Shown in pieces: positions 33,351 to 44,340 of a DNA stretch of 64,000 nucleotides (positions are counted from its first letter, which is position 1; the number at the start of each line of letters is the position of its first letter). The DNA comes from Uranotaenia lowii (lineage: Eukaryota; Arthropoda; Insecta; Diptera; Culicidae). The notes beneath the pieces were generated by a model, which saw only the letters and a list, made by a program, of their open reading frames with translations, was not told the origin of the DNA and searched no databases. The position numbers were made by a program, and so were the translations under genes. The DNA lies in NCBI RefSeq assembly GCF_029784155.1, contig NC_073691.1, forward strand, positions 129,642,714 through 129,706,713, read 5' to 3'.

Positions 33351-33440
33351 GAAACCCGCAGGAAGAAGAAAAATGAAACGAGTGAAACACGTATAGGGGC
33401 AACATGGCGTCCTCATTGCAAAAATTTTAACCAGAGACAA
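30906..33440 (-). CDS. LINE ORF2: endonuclease C-terminal half and reverse transcriptase
   Basis: The 844-codon frame is uninterrupted. LINE homology begins near residue 33 with LVFGDFNINLLD (GDFN at 38-41); the preceding residues are read from flanking DNA. The rest of the endonuclease follows (IDHVL, LSDH at 110-112). RT shows NYRPISVLNAFSK, FIDVKKAFDSV (Asp465), GVPQGSILGPLLF and YADD (552-555), then MNLKKTNYMIF and VKYLGLLMD. The NYRPIS and YADD forms point to the CR1/L2/Jockey side of LINEs; exact clade not fixed. The missing N-terminal half of the endonuclease makes it non-autonomous, yet RT is intact. Confidence 0.88.
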   Translation of the reverse strand: MSLVKIFAMRTPCCPYTCFTRFIFLLPAGFLTENLVFGDFNINLLDIHDSTVLSYCSTAQGNGFMILNPIEKKYATRVFYTISTIIDHVLTDLCTNTFHFTLLERDPDLSDHKTIILSMNQQVSTIQQNLPIKTIINYDNISDNDLSVNHVDNLEGFIDHFKNVIERNTKSITARKCKSKKPYITQEILKLILKKRKLFDAVKLDITIENEYKRIRNMVSNKIKLSKKHYYGSKIQNNLNNPKIMWNQINELIFNKTRKSESSKYTININGNLVSDETIVSNSFNNFYLDVCDSIPEPLESLAMNSDISHITFNFSSVLQDQVSKFIDELDSNAATGLDKISTRFMKKYKNLYLSKYTTLINDCIRNSNFPNIMKLAKVIPVYKTADKTVLGNYRPISVLNAFSKPIEKTLYSQIQEFCVTNNIIHPNQFGFVPKSNTLSAAVNLIDGISSGMDNGKVVACVFIDVKKAFDSVHHKLLIKKLSEIGFSYSAQLFMQSYLHNRQQSVKINNTTSSLQTIKHGVPQGSILGPLLFIIYINNIFSLPLKGKLQLYADDATISKDLTLLKQNIEHDLELLFDFFLSNHMEMNLKKTNYMIFNLRGNFQTLQISLRGSPIEQVDSVKYLGLLMDNSMKWNVHTKHVRSKITPYVFALRKIRSIITENTAWKIYFAYIHSHITYMNSIWGSSANIYLQPIRILQNKAVKIIRNLPILHPTALLYNLKVLSLDILNMFELCQYIYKVVNNLIKHQLDFTLTSDSHSHNTRGSAHINLLTRRLRTSFAQKSVVNKAIRIFNSLPSELKSINRFSIFKKQLKLFLDFNKTNYTLNETQHSRVLPLLRNHTVHR

Positions 33441-34041
33441 TTTTTAATAATCCTTAAAATGATATCTGCGGCTCGAGAATGTCAATCAAAGGGATCTTTG
33501 GTAACATTAATAAATTATGGTTTAGCACAAAATGCAGAGTTTTCAGCATAATCCTTGTAAAAATTCATTCTAAATCTGCAGTATGACAACAACAGATGCG
33601 TTTGGAAACAAAAATGTTACCCTATTTCGAGTCTGTTATGGGGTGAAGTGTTTAATTTCGAGAACCACACTGACGTTCTGGTAGCAAAAATTTGGTACGG
33701 TGCGTTTGTATGCGATTTGACAGCTGGTTCAGTCCTCTGGTAGGGAGAGAGTTTCAAACGGGTTGGTTGGGAAAGTTCTCAAGTTTGGGTATTTTCGAGA
33801 TTCAGTGTATATCAATTGCGCGACTCGGTAGCTCTTGTCGGAAAGTGCGGTGAGATTTGTCAACACGAACGGGAGAAAAACAGAATGGTACACATGAATT
33901 CATAAAATGTAGTCTATTTTAGCTTCAATCTGTTACAATAAATATCGCTGCTTCTCGAGGATTCTTTTCTCGTCCTAAAACCCTCGATGTATCTTTCAAA
34001 AATGCTTAAATAATATTGAACTTTTCTTCTCCCATTTGTAG
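33441..34041. other. End of the PACRG intron
   Basis: 33665-33725 (CTGACGTTCTGGTAGCAAAA...) repeats in inverse orientation the sequence at 24976-25030. Otherwise nothing recognised before the acceptor TTTGTAG at 34041. Confidence 0.5.
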
Positions 34042-34277
34042 GACCCTGCATTGGACGCGCCCTGGTGCCGTACTACCGACAGCTTCTGCCGATTGTTAAT
34101 CTGTTCCGCAACTTCAACGTCAACCAGTGCGATAGGATCGATTTCAAGGGCGGCCATCGGTTGGGTGACGTCATCCGGGAAACGCTTTGTCTGATGGAGC
34201 AAACCGGTGGAAAGGATGCGTACCTCAACATCAAGTACATGGTTCCAACCTACGAAAGCTGTGTGCTCAACAGATGA
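34042..34277 (+). CDS. PACRG: PACRG-like protein, last coding exon
   Basis: 236 bp from the TTTGTAG acceptor to TGA. It encodes [40 protein letters not shown], then [20 protein letters not shown] and [18 protein letters not shown]. The VPYYRQ, NVN and NIKY(V/M)VPTYESC(L/V)LN blocks are diagnostic of PACRG, and the family C-terminus is kept almost exactly. The split glycine codon fits the exon ending at 11003. Spliced together the two exons cover the C-terminal 40-45% of the family's usual length; the rest is off the left edge. No inactivating change is seen, so the gene looks functional despite its 23-kb intron. Confidence 0.92.
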
Positions 34278-34364
34278 TTTAGGTTTTGAGATTTATAAAT
34301 AATGGAACGGTTCGAAGTTTGCTCAAGGCATTTGCTGTCAAGTAATTCTTTTTTTGTTTTGTTT

Positions 34365-34370
34365 ATTAAA
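34365..34370 (+). terminator. Candidate PACRG poly(A) signal (ATTAAA)
   Basis: The variant hexamer ATTAAA lies 88 bp after the stop codon. It is the first plausible signal downstream, and no AATAAA is closer. Confidence 0.35.
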
Positions 34371-37283
34371 AACGTTTTACATGACCTTCTTGAGTATTCT
34401 GTATATTTGGTACACATTTAATATGAAAATTTGCCACCAAGGTATTGTAGACCAACAATGAAGAGATTGTTAAATGTAGCTCGTAAGTCTGATTGAACAA
34501 CTTTTCTTCTGATCAATGTCGAATCAACAGTTGGAAAGTTTTTCTACCAGCAATGAATCGTTGTCCTGAATCTCCATCTAATATATTTCTGAAGTCAAAA
34601 CCTTTAGGAGTCACACACAGACGCACAAAAACCAACCTAAGTAAGTTACAGCCAAGTGAAAGAAGCAGCAGTGAAACTTCAAAAGTTTATCCGTTAGCTT
34701 TTGCAGTAGGTAAGCAAAAAAAGAAAATAAGAAGGAGGAAATCTCGTAAAATAATGTATGGCCATGATAAGCGGAAAATTGGGCAAAGAACCTTCCCGGT
34801 AGCTCTTGTTGCCGTTTAGCAAGGCTAGACATTAGACTACAGATGTATGTGTGTATGTATGTAGAGTAGATACCAGAATTCAACACAAGGCTGCCGTACA
34901 ACCCCAGAACCAGAATTGTAAGTGAACGAACATTTTACGAACAGCACCCATTCGCCCACCAGCCATGATGCATTCCGGATATCTACGTAGTTCCTAGAGA
35001 AAGTTTGTTGTTTCCTTCTTCATCCCAAACCTGTGCCAATAAATTCATAAACAGAGAAGAACGCGAGTTTTCCCACACATTATGTCGTGCATACTTACTC
35101 AGCCCCAAATCGCTGCTCCTCTTTTGTACCACTCACTGCGCTGGGGAAGATATGAATGAACATAAGGGAGTTGCTTATCCTGTGTCTTTCGGGATGTTTC
35201 GGTGCAACAGAGACCAAAAATCCTGTCTGTCGACTGTTGTTGTTGTTGGCACAAGATGGGGGTTAGATTCTAGCCCTCGGCGTACCATTTGCCGAATGCA
35301 ATACGTCTGGATATCGTTATTCTTTTCGAAATCTGAGTTTTGGCCTTTAAATTCGACTACTGTATCACAATGCTTGAAAATTTCGAAAAGAAAATCGATT
35401 TTCTAGGTCATTTTATCTCTAGAATAAAAGGCAAAATTTTAAGTTTACACAAGTTATAATCATGGTGGAAATGTATTTCTAAGGAAAATGACCTATTTTG
35501 GAATTTAATTTAACTATATTTATATGAATTGGACCAAAACTGTAAGAAATGGGCCTAATTTTTAACAGGATTTTAAAATATAAAAAATTCAGCCAATGAT
35601 GATTATTTACACACATGTTTGGGTAGCATTGGGTGTAATAATTGTTTGTTTTTGAGAAATTATTTAAATGTTTTTCCCGCCAAAACCGGTCAATAAGTAA
35701 CATAAATTGAGAAAACATGTTAACAAAAACCGTATCAAGTATAAAAAATGTATGTCTTGACTTCATATTTTAATAAATAGGTTTGGGCCTCAACGAATTA
35801 GTGATCCCAGTCAGCGTTTCTCGAGTTCAAAAGTTAGATGAATAAGAAAAGGGAAAAAACAGAAGCATCCTATTGAAATTAACGCAAAACAACAATAAAC
35901 TTTAAAAAAATTAAAAAATTTGAATATCAACAATATTTATAATCTACACGAACAATATATCATAGTTCACGGTTTTAATATAAAAAACGTGAAATATGAT
36001 GTATTGTTCGATAGCATTGACTGAACTGACATGATTCTTAGAAAAAATCCTTTCAATTTCTGGCTAAAAAAAAGTCGTCTGCTACATTACGAACTACTGA
36101 TAATTATGAAAATTTTACTTAAGAATACATTAAAGGAGCATGCTTGCCAATCTGTTAAATTTTCCCAAACAAATGCACAAATATGTTAAATGAATTTTTT
36201 ACCTTTTTTTTAAAAGGTATCTCGAAAACAAGAAATGATAAGCTAAAATAATATTTGGAATCAGCACCCCAAAATGAGTCAATTTTTAAAAGGAAAATGT
36301 TTTTCTTTGTTTCAATTAAGCTTTTTTTCTCGCTGCTAATAGTCAATTTGGCTTTTAAAGCTTCGTTCAATCATAGATACAAATCGGTTTCAACTGGTTT
36401 CTTCCAACTGGTAGTTGTTCAATGAGCCAATGTTTATGTCGAAACTAGTCAGGTCGTTGTCAATTAACCTAGTTGAAACTAGTCAAAATGGTCAAAACCG
36501 ATCTAGCTCGACAGGGGGTTTCGTTGCGGCCTGGAAGAAATCGGTCGAAGTCAATTGGAAAAAGAAAGATATTCAATCGTCAATCCATTTCTACTTGCTT
36601 CGAACAAACTCCATTAAATGACGATGTAAAACTCAAAACTTAGCAATTTTTCTATTAAAATGAGTTTTTTTTCTTCTCAATTATTCAGTGTCTGCAATAA
36701 ATGTGTACCCGTTTCAAATTTTCTATCATACCGGTGGGGAGCGCGTGTTTTAGCCGATTAAAAAAGAATTAAAACTTAGCTTAAACTGGTATAAAACCAA
36801 TAATTACGCCTGTACCGTTGCAGGCGCTCTCATACTAACCCCCGGTGCGGTATGAGAGTGCGTGATGCTCTTTGCCATTTGTTATACCTGCACGCTCCTT
36901 TTTTCAAACTCAAAATTAGGCTGTTTTGGTTCTAAACAACTTAATTTTGCCCTCAACTTTGAGTCCGGTTGGACAATCTCAAAACTAAGTTCTGATAGGC
37001 TAAATTCGGCAGCCGAACTTAAATTTGTTCTTTTTCTTCAAGGGCTGTTTATTTTCAGTGAATCAAAGGAAGATTTCGTAACCGGACATTGCTGTTCCGG
37101 TACATTTAGTTGCAATTACACAAAACCACAAAGGAAACATCAGGATGTTACTATTTACTCATGGCCCCCCGTGGAAATCCGGTAGTTTCCAGACATTCCT
37201 AGCCGTTTACCATATAATGACAATGACGGATACAAGTTAACGCTGAACACGGCGGACATTGCATTACGACGTTCCTTTACAGT
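34371..37283. other. Downstream flank of PACRG, no gene recognised
   Basis: Mostly AT-rich. 34900-35290 is somewhat GC-richer with an open + frame (35005-35406) that resembles nothing known. 36370-36520 has repeated ACTAGT/GTTGAAAC words. Confidence 0.45.
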
Positions 37284-37524
37284 CCCCCTTATTCTGCGCC
37301 GCGCGTGAGGTGATGGTAGTCGAGTCACCCGATTCCAGAAGTCGCTTTAGGTGAGAAACGTCTTTTAGAATGAACTTTTTGAGATTTTATCCTTATCTAG
37401 TAGTCACCGTGAGTGACAAATCGTATGCTCTGTCACATCGGTTCTGGGAATAAGGTGACAAGACTCACGTGACTCCGACTCGACTCGACTATCGTCACCT
37501 CACGCGAGGCGCAGAATAAGGGGG
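37284..37524. mobile_element. MITE, 241 bp, with CCCCCTTATT ends
   Basis: The ends CCCCCTTATTCTGCGCCGCG and CGCGAGGCGCAGAATAAGGG are inverse, and the inverse pairing continues through GTCACC/GGTGA words. AGT on both sides may be a 3-bp duplication. No coding content. Confidence 0.75.
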
Positions 37525-38144
37525 AGTATTTCGGTAATTATTACGGAATGACAAAATATTGCGACGTGTTCGTTGGTTGCTGTTTCGGTTCGAATAATTT
37601 TTAGTTCATAAGGACGAACTGAGTTTTGCTCCATCGTCGAAGGATAAAAAAAGGGATTAGTTTCGCAGTAAAAACTCCTTTTTGAACCTTCGCAAGTGTG
37701 GAACGTTTGGCTTATCACACGACTGGCTGGACGGGAGACACGCGCCTTGTCTCACTGATGGTTCTTCGTGAACTGACCGACCGCTCACGACAGGGCAGTT
37801 CAGTCGTCGAGTGTGTGCATGTTGAAATGGCGATGCAGGGAGATTGCTGAATTGGAAAGGCCTATCAGCCGAGAGAGTATGATGCTCACAACTATCGGCT
37901 GCACATCTCCCCCTGCACAAACATGAAAGACGGAAACAAAAATGTTTTAGGTGAAAAATTTTAAACTGAGAAATACACAAATCGCATGAAGATTTGTTTT
38001 TTTTTTATTTTAGGCATTAACCAAATAATTTTTGTAAGTGCAGTTTAAATCTCAATTTGTACATATTCATACCAATATTAAATTTTTTCAAGGTTCCGAC
38101 GAATTCGACTGGTAACCAAGGCATGGTTTAAAAATAACCATCAC

Positions 38145-38566
38145 AAAGTTGATCTTCAGAACACTCTTCATGTTGGTCCTCCCGATCCAAGGTAAATTCC
38201 TAAAGTGAACCTTCAGAACACTTTTCATGTTGATCCTCTCGATCCAAATCTAATTTTTTAAGTGAACCTTCGAAACACTCTTCATGTTGGTCCTCTCGCT
38301 CCAACGTTAATTCGTTAAGTGAACCTTCAGAACACTCTTCATGTTGGTCCTCCAGATCCTACGTAAATTCATGAAGTGAACCTTCAGAACACTCCTCATG
38401 TTGGTCCTCCCGATCCAAGGTAAATTGATGAAGTGAATCTTCAGAACACTCTTCATTATGGTCCTCCCGATCCAACGAAAATTCCTAAAGTGAACCTTCA
38501 GAACACTCTTCATGTCCTCTCGATCCAACGTTAATTCGTTAAGTGAACCTTCAGAATACTCTTCAT
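38145..38566 (+). repeat. 57-bp minisatellite, block 1
   Basis: About seven copies of a unit with ACCTTCAGAACACTCTTCAT, then a GTTGGTCCTC...GATCCAACG...AATTC segment, with units of 50-58 bp. On the minus strand it is open and would read repeats such as MKSVLKVHFRNFRWIGRTNM. This may be accidental, since 57 is divisible by three. The array continues after insertions at 40016 and 40499. Confidence 0.9.
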
Positions 38567-38568
38567 TA

Positions 38569-40013
38569 GGGTGTCCCAAAATTGCATAACTTCTGGGAAT
38601 CTGGGGGCTCACCCTCCAAATGGTAGATTAGGATGTGCAGAACAAACTTTTGTATGGAGCTGACTAAAAAAAATCATGTTTAGAGGTTCCGCAAGCGCGA
38701 TCTTTAAAAAAAGTCCACTTTCAAAATATTTGATCTTAAATAAATTCTGGGTCCAAAAATTTTCATAAAATTTATATATTTTATATTTTTTTAATTTTGT
38801 TTGAGTTAAAAACTACACGTAAAAAATACAAAATGAACCAAATTTGTATCCAAATGTAAAACTAGCAAGCTATTTTCAAGAAAGAAAAATTTTTTGGTCC
38901 AAAAATTTTGAATTCAACTGACCAAAATGTGTATCAAGCGTAGAATATTTTTGATACCAATGCCATCAAAAGATGCGGATTTTTGTGCACTTAAACTTTG
39001 CTGAACAAAACATATGGTTTGTATAAACGTGTGAACAGCTATTCACGACTTACTGCTTAACAAAAATTACAATTTAGGATATTTTTTATTTAATTTATCA
39101 AATTTGTCTTAATAAATACCTACTTTAAAATCAAAATACTTGCAAAAAAAGACTTTGATGGTTTAAAGGAGTCATCAGAAGGCCATATGCCGAATTTGAG
39201 CAGAATCGGACAACAGGAAGGGGTTACACTGAATCTCAATTGTGAAAGGGATTCTGAGACATAGTGTTCTAAAGAAGCATAAAAAACTGGTTTTTCATCA
39301 TACATTTTTGTCTTTACCAATCGATTGCTTGATTATGTAAGTTTTATTAAAATTTCAATTAAGACTAACATTTCACTTGAAGACTGCAACTCGATTGGAC
39401 TTAAAACAAAAAAGTTATGGCTGTTCAAAGATTGTATTTTTGTGGCAAATTGTCGTTTAACACACAATGAGTACTTTTTACTCATTGCGTTTTACAGGAC
39501 TTTTACTAAATTGTAATTTTTGTTAAGCAGTAAGTCGTGAATAGCTGTTCACACGTTTATACAAACCATATGTTTTGTTCAGCAAAGTTTAAGTGCACAA
39601 AAATCCGCATCTTTTGATGGCATTGGTATCAAAAATATTCTACGCTTGGTACACATTTTGGTCAGTTGAATTCAAAATTTTTGGACCAAAAAATTTTTTT
39701 TCTTGAAAATAGCTTGCTAGTTTTACATTTGGATACAAATTTGGTTCATTTTGTATTTTTTACGTGTAGTTTTTAACTCAAACAAAATTAAAAAAGTATA
39801 AAATATATAAACTTTATGAAAATTTTTGGACCCAGAATTTATTTGAAATCAAATATTTTGAAAGTGGACTTTTTTTAAAGATCGCGCTTGCGGAACCTCT
39901 AAACATGATTTTTTTCAGTCGGCCCCATACAAAAGTTTGTTCTGCACATCCTAATCTACCATTTTGAGAGTGAGCCCCCAGATTCCCAGAAGTTATGCAA
40001 TTTTGGGACACCC
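38569..40013. mobile_element. 1,445-bp foldback element inserted in the minisatellite
   Basis: Arms of about 508 bp (38569-39078 and 39506-40013) are nearly perfect inverses, beginning GGGTGTCCCAAAATTGCATA. TA borders both ends, and the minisatellite resumes on both sides. The 426-bp centre has no recognised coding frame. TA duplication points to Tc1/mariner-type mobilisation. Confidence 0.9.
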
Positions 40014-40015
40014 TA

Positions 40016-40285
40016 CTCTTCATATTGGTCCTCCAGATCCAACGTGAATTCATGAAGTGAATCTTCAGAACACTCTTCATTATGGTCCTCCCGATCCAAC
40101 GAAAATTCCTAAAGTGAACCTTCAGAACACTCTTCATGTTGGTCCTCTCGATCCAACGTTAATTCGTTAAGTGAACCTTCAGAATACTCTTCATATTGGT
40201 CCTCCAGATCCAACGTGAATTCATGAAGTGAATCTTCAGAACACTCTTCATTATGGTCCTCCCGATCCAACGAAAATTCCTAAAG
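40016..40285 (+). repeat. 57-bp minisatellite, block 2
   Basis: Continuation of the array at 38145 after the foldback insertion, about four and a half units. Confidence 0.9.
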
Positions 40286-40498
40286 CACTGATAAGCTGAT
40301 GTAACTCTGGGCTCCCTTTTCATCAACCATCATTTCAATAGTTAGTGATTATACCGTTGATAGTGATGGCGCTAGTAGAATAGGAAATGCTCACACAGGA
40401 GCCTATGGTTCGGAAATGATGAGCTAGATGTCGCCCAAAATTTCTGGGCGATAAATCATTCTTTCGTTTGCTTAGGGAATTACATCAGTTTATCAGTG
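40286..40498. mobile_element. 213-bp MITE inserted in the minisatellite
   Basis: Ends CACTGATAAGCTGATGTAA and TTACATCAGTTTATCAGTG are 19-bp inverses with one mismatch. Relative to the unit consensus, four bases (TGAA) are missing at the junction and no target duplication is evident. Confidence 0.85.
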
Positions 40499-40650
40499 CC
40501 TTCAGAACACTCTTCATGTTGGTCCTCTCGATCCAACGTTAATTCGTTAAGTGAACCTTCAGAATACTCTTCATATTGGTCCTCCAGATCCAACGTGAAT
40601 TCATGAAGTGAACCTTCAGAACATTCCTCATGTTGGTCCTCTCGATCTCA
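40499..40650 (+). repeat. 57-bp minisatellite, block 3
   Basis: The last two to three units, fading at about 40650. Confidence 0.85.
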
Positions 40651-40762
40651 ACTTTAAGTTCATAAAATCGAAGTATGTTTTGAACCACTGTCAAAATTTA
40701 TTTGAGTTTGAAAAACAAAGAGCGTTTGAGTCAGTTGAAGAACGAGGATTAATTGTCATAAA

Positions 40763-42074
40763 TCATGGATCACTACAAATCTGGACGCATTAAAACGGGT
40801 CTATCTCGGAGCTATGTAAACGAAATAAAAATGTTTTGAACTTGAAATGTAGGATTTTTATTGCACTTTGAAGGAAAAATAATAAAAAATTATTCCGATG
40901 CTGTTTTGATGAATTTTCGAACTTTTCGTTGAGTATCACTCATAGTTAGAACACCCTATTCGCTGACCTCAGCGGCCATTTTGTTCCACAATCTCTTCAT
41001 CTCTGTTGCATCTCAAGTCGTCCTACCATTCTTCTTCATCTTCTGCCTGACAATTGCCCAAAATTTTTCGATAGAGCGGAATTGAGGACAGTTGGGTAGG
41101 TTGATGTCCTTTTCGACAAAATCCACCCGTTGGCCCAATACCACTGTAGAACCTCCTAGCTGTAGTGGCAGCTTGCCAAATCTGGCGAAAACTTAACTAG
41201 TCCTTTGTGAGATCTAATGTACGAAAAAAAAAGTTTTTCAGGCATTCCTCCTTGTAAATTTCGGAGTCCATGGGCTTGTTTTTCACAAAAACCGGAATTT
41301 TTCGTCTGCAGCTGCAAATACCTTGCCAGATCAAACACTTTCTTGCAAACTTATCAGCAAAACGAATTTGAAGTTGCCGGGAACATCACCATGACCAGTG
41401 CAGTGCACCACTGCAGTGGCTTTACATAATTTTTGGCCAGAAAGCTGCCCAAAATCCATCTTCACGTACGTTTCGTCATCCATGAGGATGCATCCGTCGA
41501 ACTTCGTTGGAATCTTCTTGTATAACTTGCGGGCACATCCTTTGGCTACTAAATTCTGCTTCAATGTCCGGTTTGGTTGCTTACTGGTCCGATAGGATCG
41601 TATTCCTTCGCGTAGACGAATTCTGCTGACAGTGCACCGGTCGGCGTTGAACTTCTTGGCCAAGTCATAGTCCGACTACCCTGTGTTTTCCTTGATCGTT
41701 CTCAACACCTTCAAATGCAGTTTCTGATCCTTAATTCCACTATGATGCTTGGTATGAACCTGCCGATCTATAGTACGCATCTCACAGACCCGTTTGAGAA
41801 CGCTACACACGGTTGATTTGACCTTTTTTTAACGATTTCGCGATTTTTGAACCCGACCACGTCGGGTTTTTGACGTGGTTGTTCAAAATTTATTTTCATT
41901 TCGCGGCTTCCATCACGTGTAACTTTTTCGAAGCAAAACGAATCGTAATGAAATTTTCAGGACTGGTAGAAGAAACATTCCTCTACAAAGTGCTCCCAAA
42001 ACATTCCAGATCCGACAACTAGGAGCACTATGGTAAAATAAATAGTGCGTCCAGATTTGTAGTGATCCATGCTT
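40763..42074 (-). mobile_element. ITmD37E mariner, degenerate
   Basis: CATGGATCACTACAAATCTG at 40763 and its inverse ending at 42074 extend over 26 bp as terminal repeats; a further GGATTA matches outside. The transposase remnant occupies 40985-41900. Length of about 1.3 kb is normal for the group. Confidence 0.8.
40985..41900 (-). pseudogene. ITmD37E transposase pseudogene
   Basis: Readable pieces on the minus strand in order: MAKKFNADRCTVSRIRLREG, KQPNRTLKQNLVAKGCARKL and KFDGCILMDDETYVKMDFGQ, the last containing the first catalytic Asp. After frame changes come VDFVEKDINLPNCP and QFRSIEKFWAIVR with the terminal Glu. Several stops and shifts separate them, and the second Asp region is damaged. 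Protein similarity with the transposase remnant at 26893-27791 (KQPNRTLKQN) shows they belong to neighbouring families. Confidence 0.88.
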
Positions 42075-42580
42075 TAATCCTTCCTTCACGGTCAATCAGA
42101 GGTGCCAGGTTTCCTGATTTATCAGGATTGGTACTGATTTTTCAAAAACTCGCAAATTGTCTTGATTTTTGAAATGTCTCGTAACGACGTACTGTTCTTA
42201 TAAAAATTTTGGAAAATTATGTCTCGTTTGTTTGTAAGTATTTCATGCAATCCGAGGTGGTCCTTCCCCCGACTATCTCGAATAACAGGAGTTTTTCTGA
42301 ACATAAGATTGGCCCAAAACAGTGTATAAAAACTTGTGAAACCTTACACGTTGCATGCCAATTTGATTCTAGGTTTAACATAACGTCCCATGCAAAACTT
42401 GGGCCAGACCGGAACACGGGAAAGGGTTGCGCAATGAACCTAAATTGTATGGAACTTTTAGACATTTTGTTCGGGAAGAACATCGAAAACTAAACAGCAC
42501 ACCGGCGGATCTATGATGTGAAATTTTCATAAAGAAATTCATTTGCTGCTGTCCGCTAGCTTCAAAACTTAGCTGTTCAC
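42075..42580. other. Repeat debris
   Basis: Contains an ATAAGATTGGCCCAAAA word resembling the ends of the 9-bp-TSD foldback family, and at 42533-42572 a single arm of the 21338-21688 MITE family. No gene. Confidence 0.45.
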
Positions 42581-44062
42581 CCTTATTCTGGTTTTCGTTC
42601 GAATGGCATTCGTTCGAAAGTTTCTCCAATTTCTATTCTTGTTTTCGATCGAACGTATAAGTACAGTTCGATCTTTCGAACATAGTTCGTTCGTACGAAT
42701 TAATGCATTCTCGTTTTCGATCGAACGTATTTTTGCTACCGCCTTTCAAACGCAAGTCTTATGCTGCGAATCGCGGGCATTGAATTGAAAAACTCTCATA
42801 AGATGCAAACATATTTTGTACAAAATTGAAAGGAAATAGGAGAAAAACTGAACATAAGGAAATTCTGATTTAAAACTTATTAAGCCAACAGTTTTTGTTT
42901 TTGTTATTGAATAAGACCGGTTATGGACGTTTGAATTATTTAACTTTTGTGGGGTCAATGTCACGAAATTTTAATAAAAAAAAAATCAAATCGAAATATG
43001 TTGATCATTTTTATTACAGGAAATGTCTAGTTTTATATCGATTTTCACATCGAGTCCCGTACATCATAGGCGGAACAACTTTTCAGCCGCAACAGAGAAT
43101 CACTAACACCGGCTGGTATCGGCTCCGGTGCCATCTCGTAAACACTTGTTTTAGCTGCTACTGGTGGTGTTGATGGTGGTTTTGGCAGGCAAGATCCATT
43201 TGTTGATAAAATTCGCCTCGTCTCTAAAGCCTAGTCCACACTAGGAGACGGTTCGTCTCGAGACGGTCTCAGCGTCTCCCATTTTCTTCGGGAGACACTG
43301 AGACCGTCTCAGCTTTCCAACAACAACAACAGACAACAAAGTTCGTCTAATAACAAAAATCGCAGTTCATGTTGCCTAGTGTGGACTAGGCTTAAGGCGC
43401 TTGCGAGGTTTCTTATTGATTCTCTCTAGTAAATACTTCAATCCGACGGGAAAAATTTCACAGTATCACCAAACGAAATCGATTGTTTACATCGTGTTAG
43501 CTGGCGAGAAATGTCAATTTGAAACGCAGGGCTGCCTAAAAATTTCGAATTTCATCTGGTAACACCAACCTCGAACGTATCGCGTTCGAACGAAAACAAG
43601 AATAAAGTATTTCCCGACTTGTCAACCGAACAGCTGATTTCTCATGTTTACAATTTTCGGCATTTGGTGGTAGGGTAAAAATAACAACATCACTACGCAT
43701 GTTCAATGGCCGAATAGTAACGAAACGAAATTGGAGGTGCAATAGTAATGGTTGCAAAATTCTTAATTTTTTTAAACTAGCTAAAATTAAAAAAATTGCA
43801 GACATGACATACTTTGAAGGTAATGTTGATGTTATGTAATGTTAATTGGAAAAATTATATCTTTTGAAGAAATAATTAAACAGTGCTAATCTCCCAAGTT
43901 CAAAATGGCGACCAGTAGGTGTATACATTTTTCAAAACAAAAACAAACTGCTACCCTACCACCATCTGTCTCAGGAAATGCTCTATAGCTTTTTAGAATT
44001 CGTTCGAAAGTATCCATTCGAACGAAAGCCAGATACGCCGTAAACAAGAATAAGGCTGGTTA
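42581..44062. mobile_element. Nested palindromic element with TTCGAACGAA words
   Basis: The left end CTTATTCTGGTTTTCGTTCG and the right end CGAACGAAAGCCAGATACGC...AAGAATAAGG are inverse. A second inverse pair lies inside (TATTCTTGTTTTCGATCGAA near 42636, CGAACGAAAACAAGAATA near 43590). A separate small MITE sits at 43228-43392. It is likely a foldback family copied into itself. No coding content identified. Confidence 0.6.
43228..43392. mobile_element. Tourist/PIF-like MITE, 165 bp
   Basis: Ends AGCCTAGTCCACACTAGG and CCTAGTGTGGACTAGGCT are perfect 18-bp inverses with TAA on both sides, the 3-bp duplication typical of PIF/Harbinger. The interior folds again (GAGACGGT..., CTCAGCGTCTCCC/GGGAGACACTGAG). 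Confidence 0.85.
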
Positions 44063-44272
44063 TTGTTGAAAATCTTGCCCAGCAAACATTTTAGGAGGTA
44101 TATCGCAGGAACAACAGAATTATTCAAACAATTATACCCGATGAAATGATTGTATTAAACTTAACAAAATAACATATAGCAACAAAAGTGGAGGCGATAT
44201 ATCTACAATGACACGATTTCAACGATTCGATTTCCCCACAAAATGCAAAATAAACGATTTTCAGTAATTTGA

Positions 44273-44340
44273 GTAAAAACCCGACCGAGATTTAAACTCC
44301 AGTTCGGTATCTTACCACGATGCCAACTCATCAGCTGATA
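44273..44340 (-). ncRNA. tRNA-like Pol III unit
   Basis: On the minus strand: A-box-like TTGGCATCGTGGTAAG, B-box-like GAGTTTAAATCTC, then TTTTT. Weakly tRNA-like, with no convincing cloverleaf. Confidence 0.35.

Larger units (their letters stand above)
11004..34041 (+). other. 23-kb PACRG intron loaded with transposons
   Basis: The donor is G|GTAAGTG at 11004 and the acceptor is CCATTTGTAG at 34041. The flanking exons join in phase 1 to give the [12 protein letters not shown] continuation. Nearly all of the internal sequence is assigned to the mobile elements listed separately. Confidence 0.85.

Noticed and set aside
38307..38612. Repeat protein encoded by the minisatellite
   Set aside because: The frame arises because the unit is a multiple of three. 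No start context, promoter or continuation beyond the array was seen, so it is kept only as a remark in the findings.
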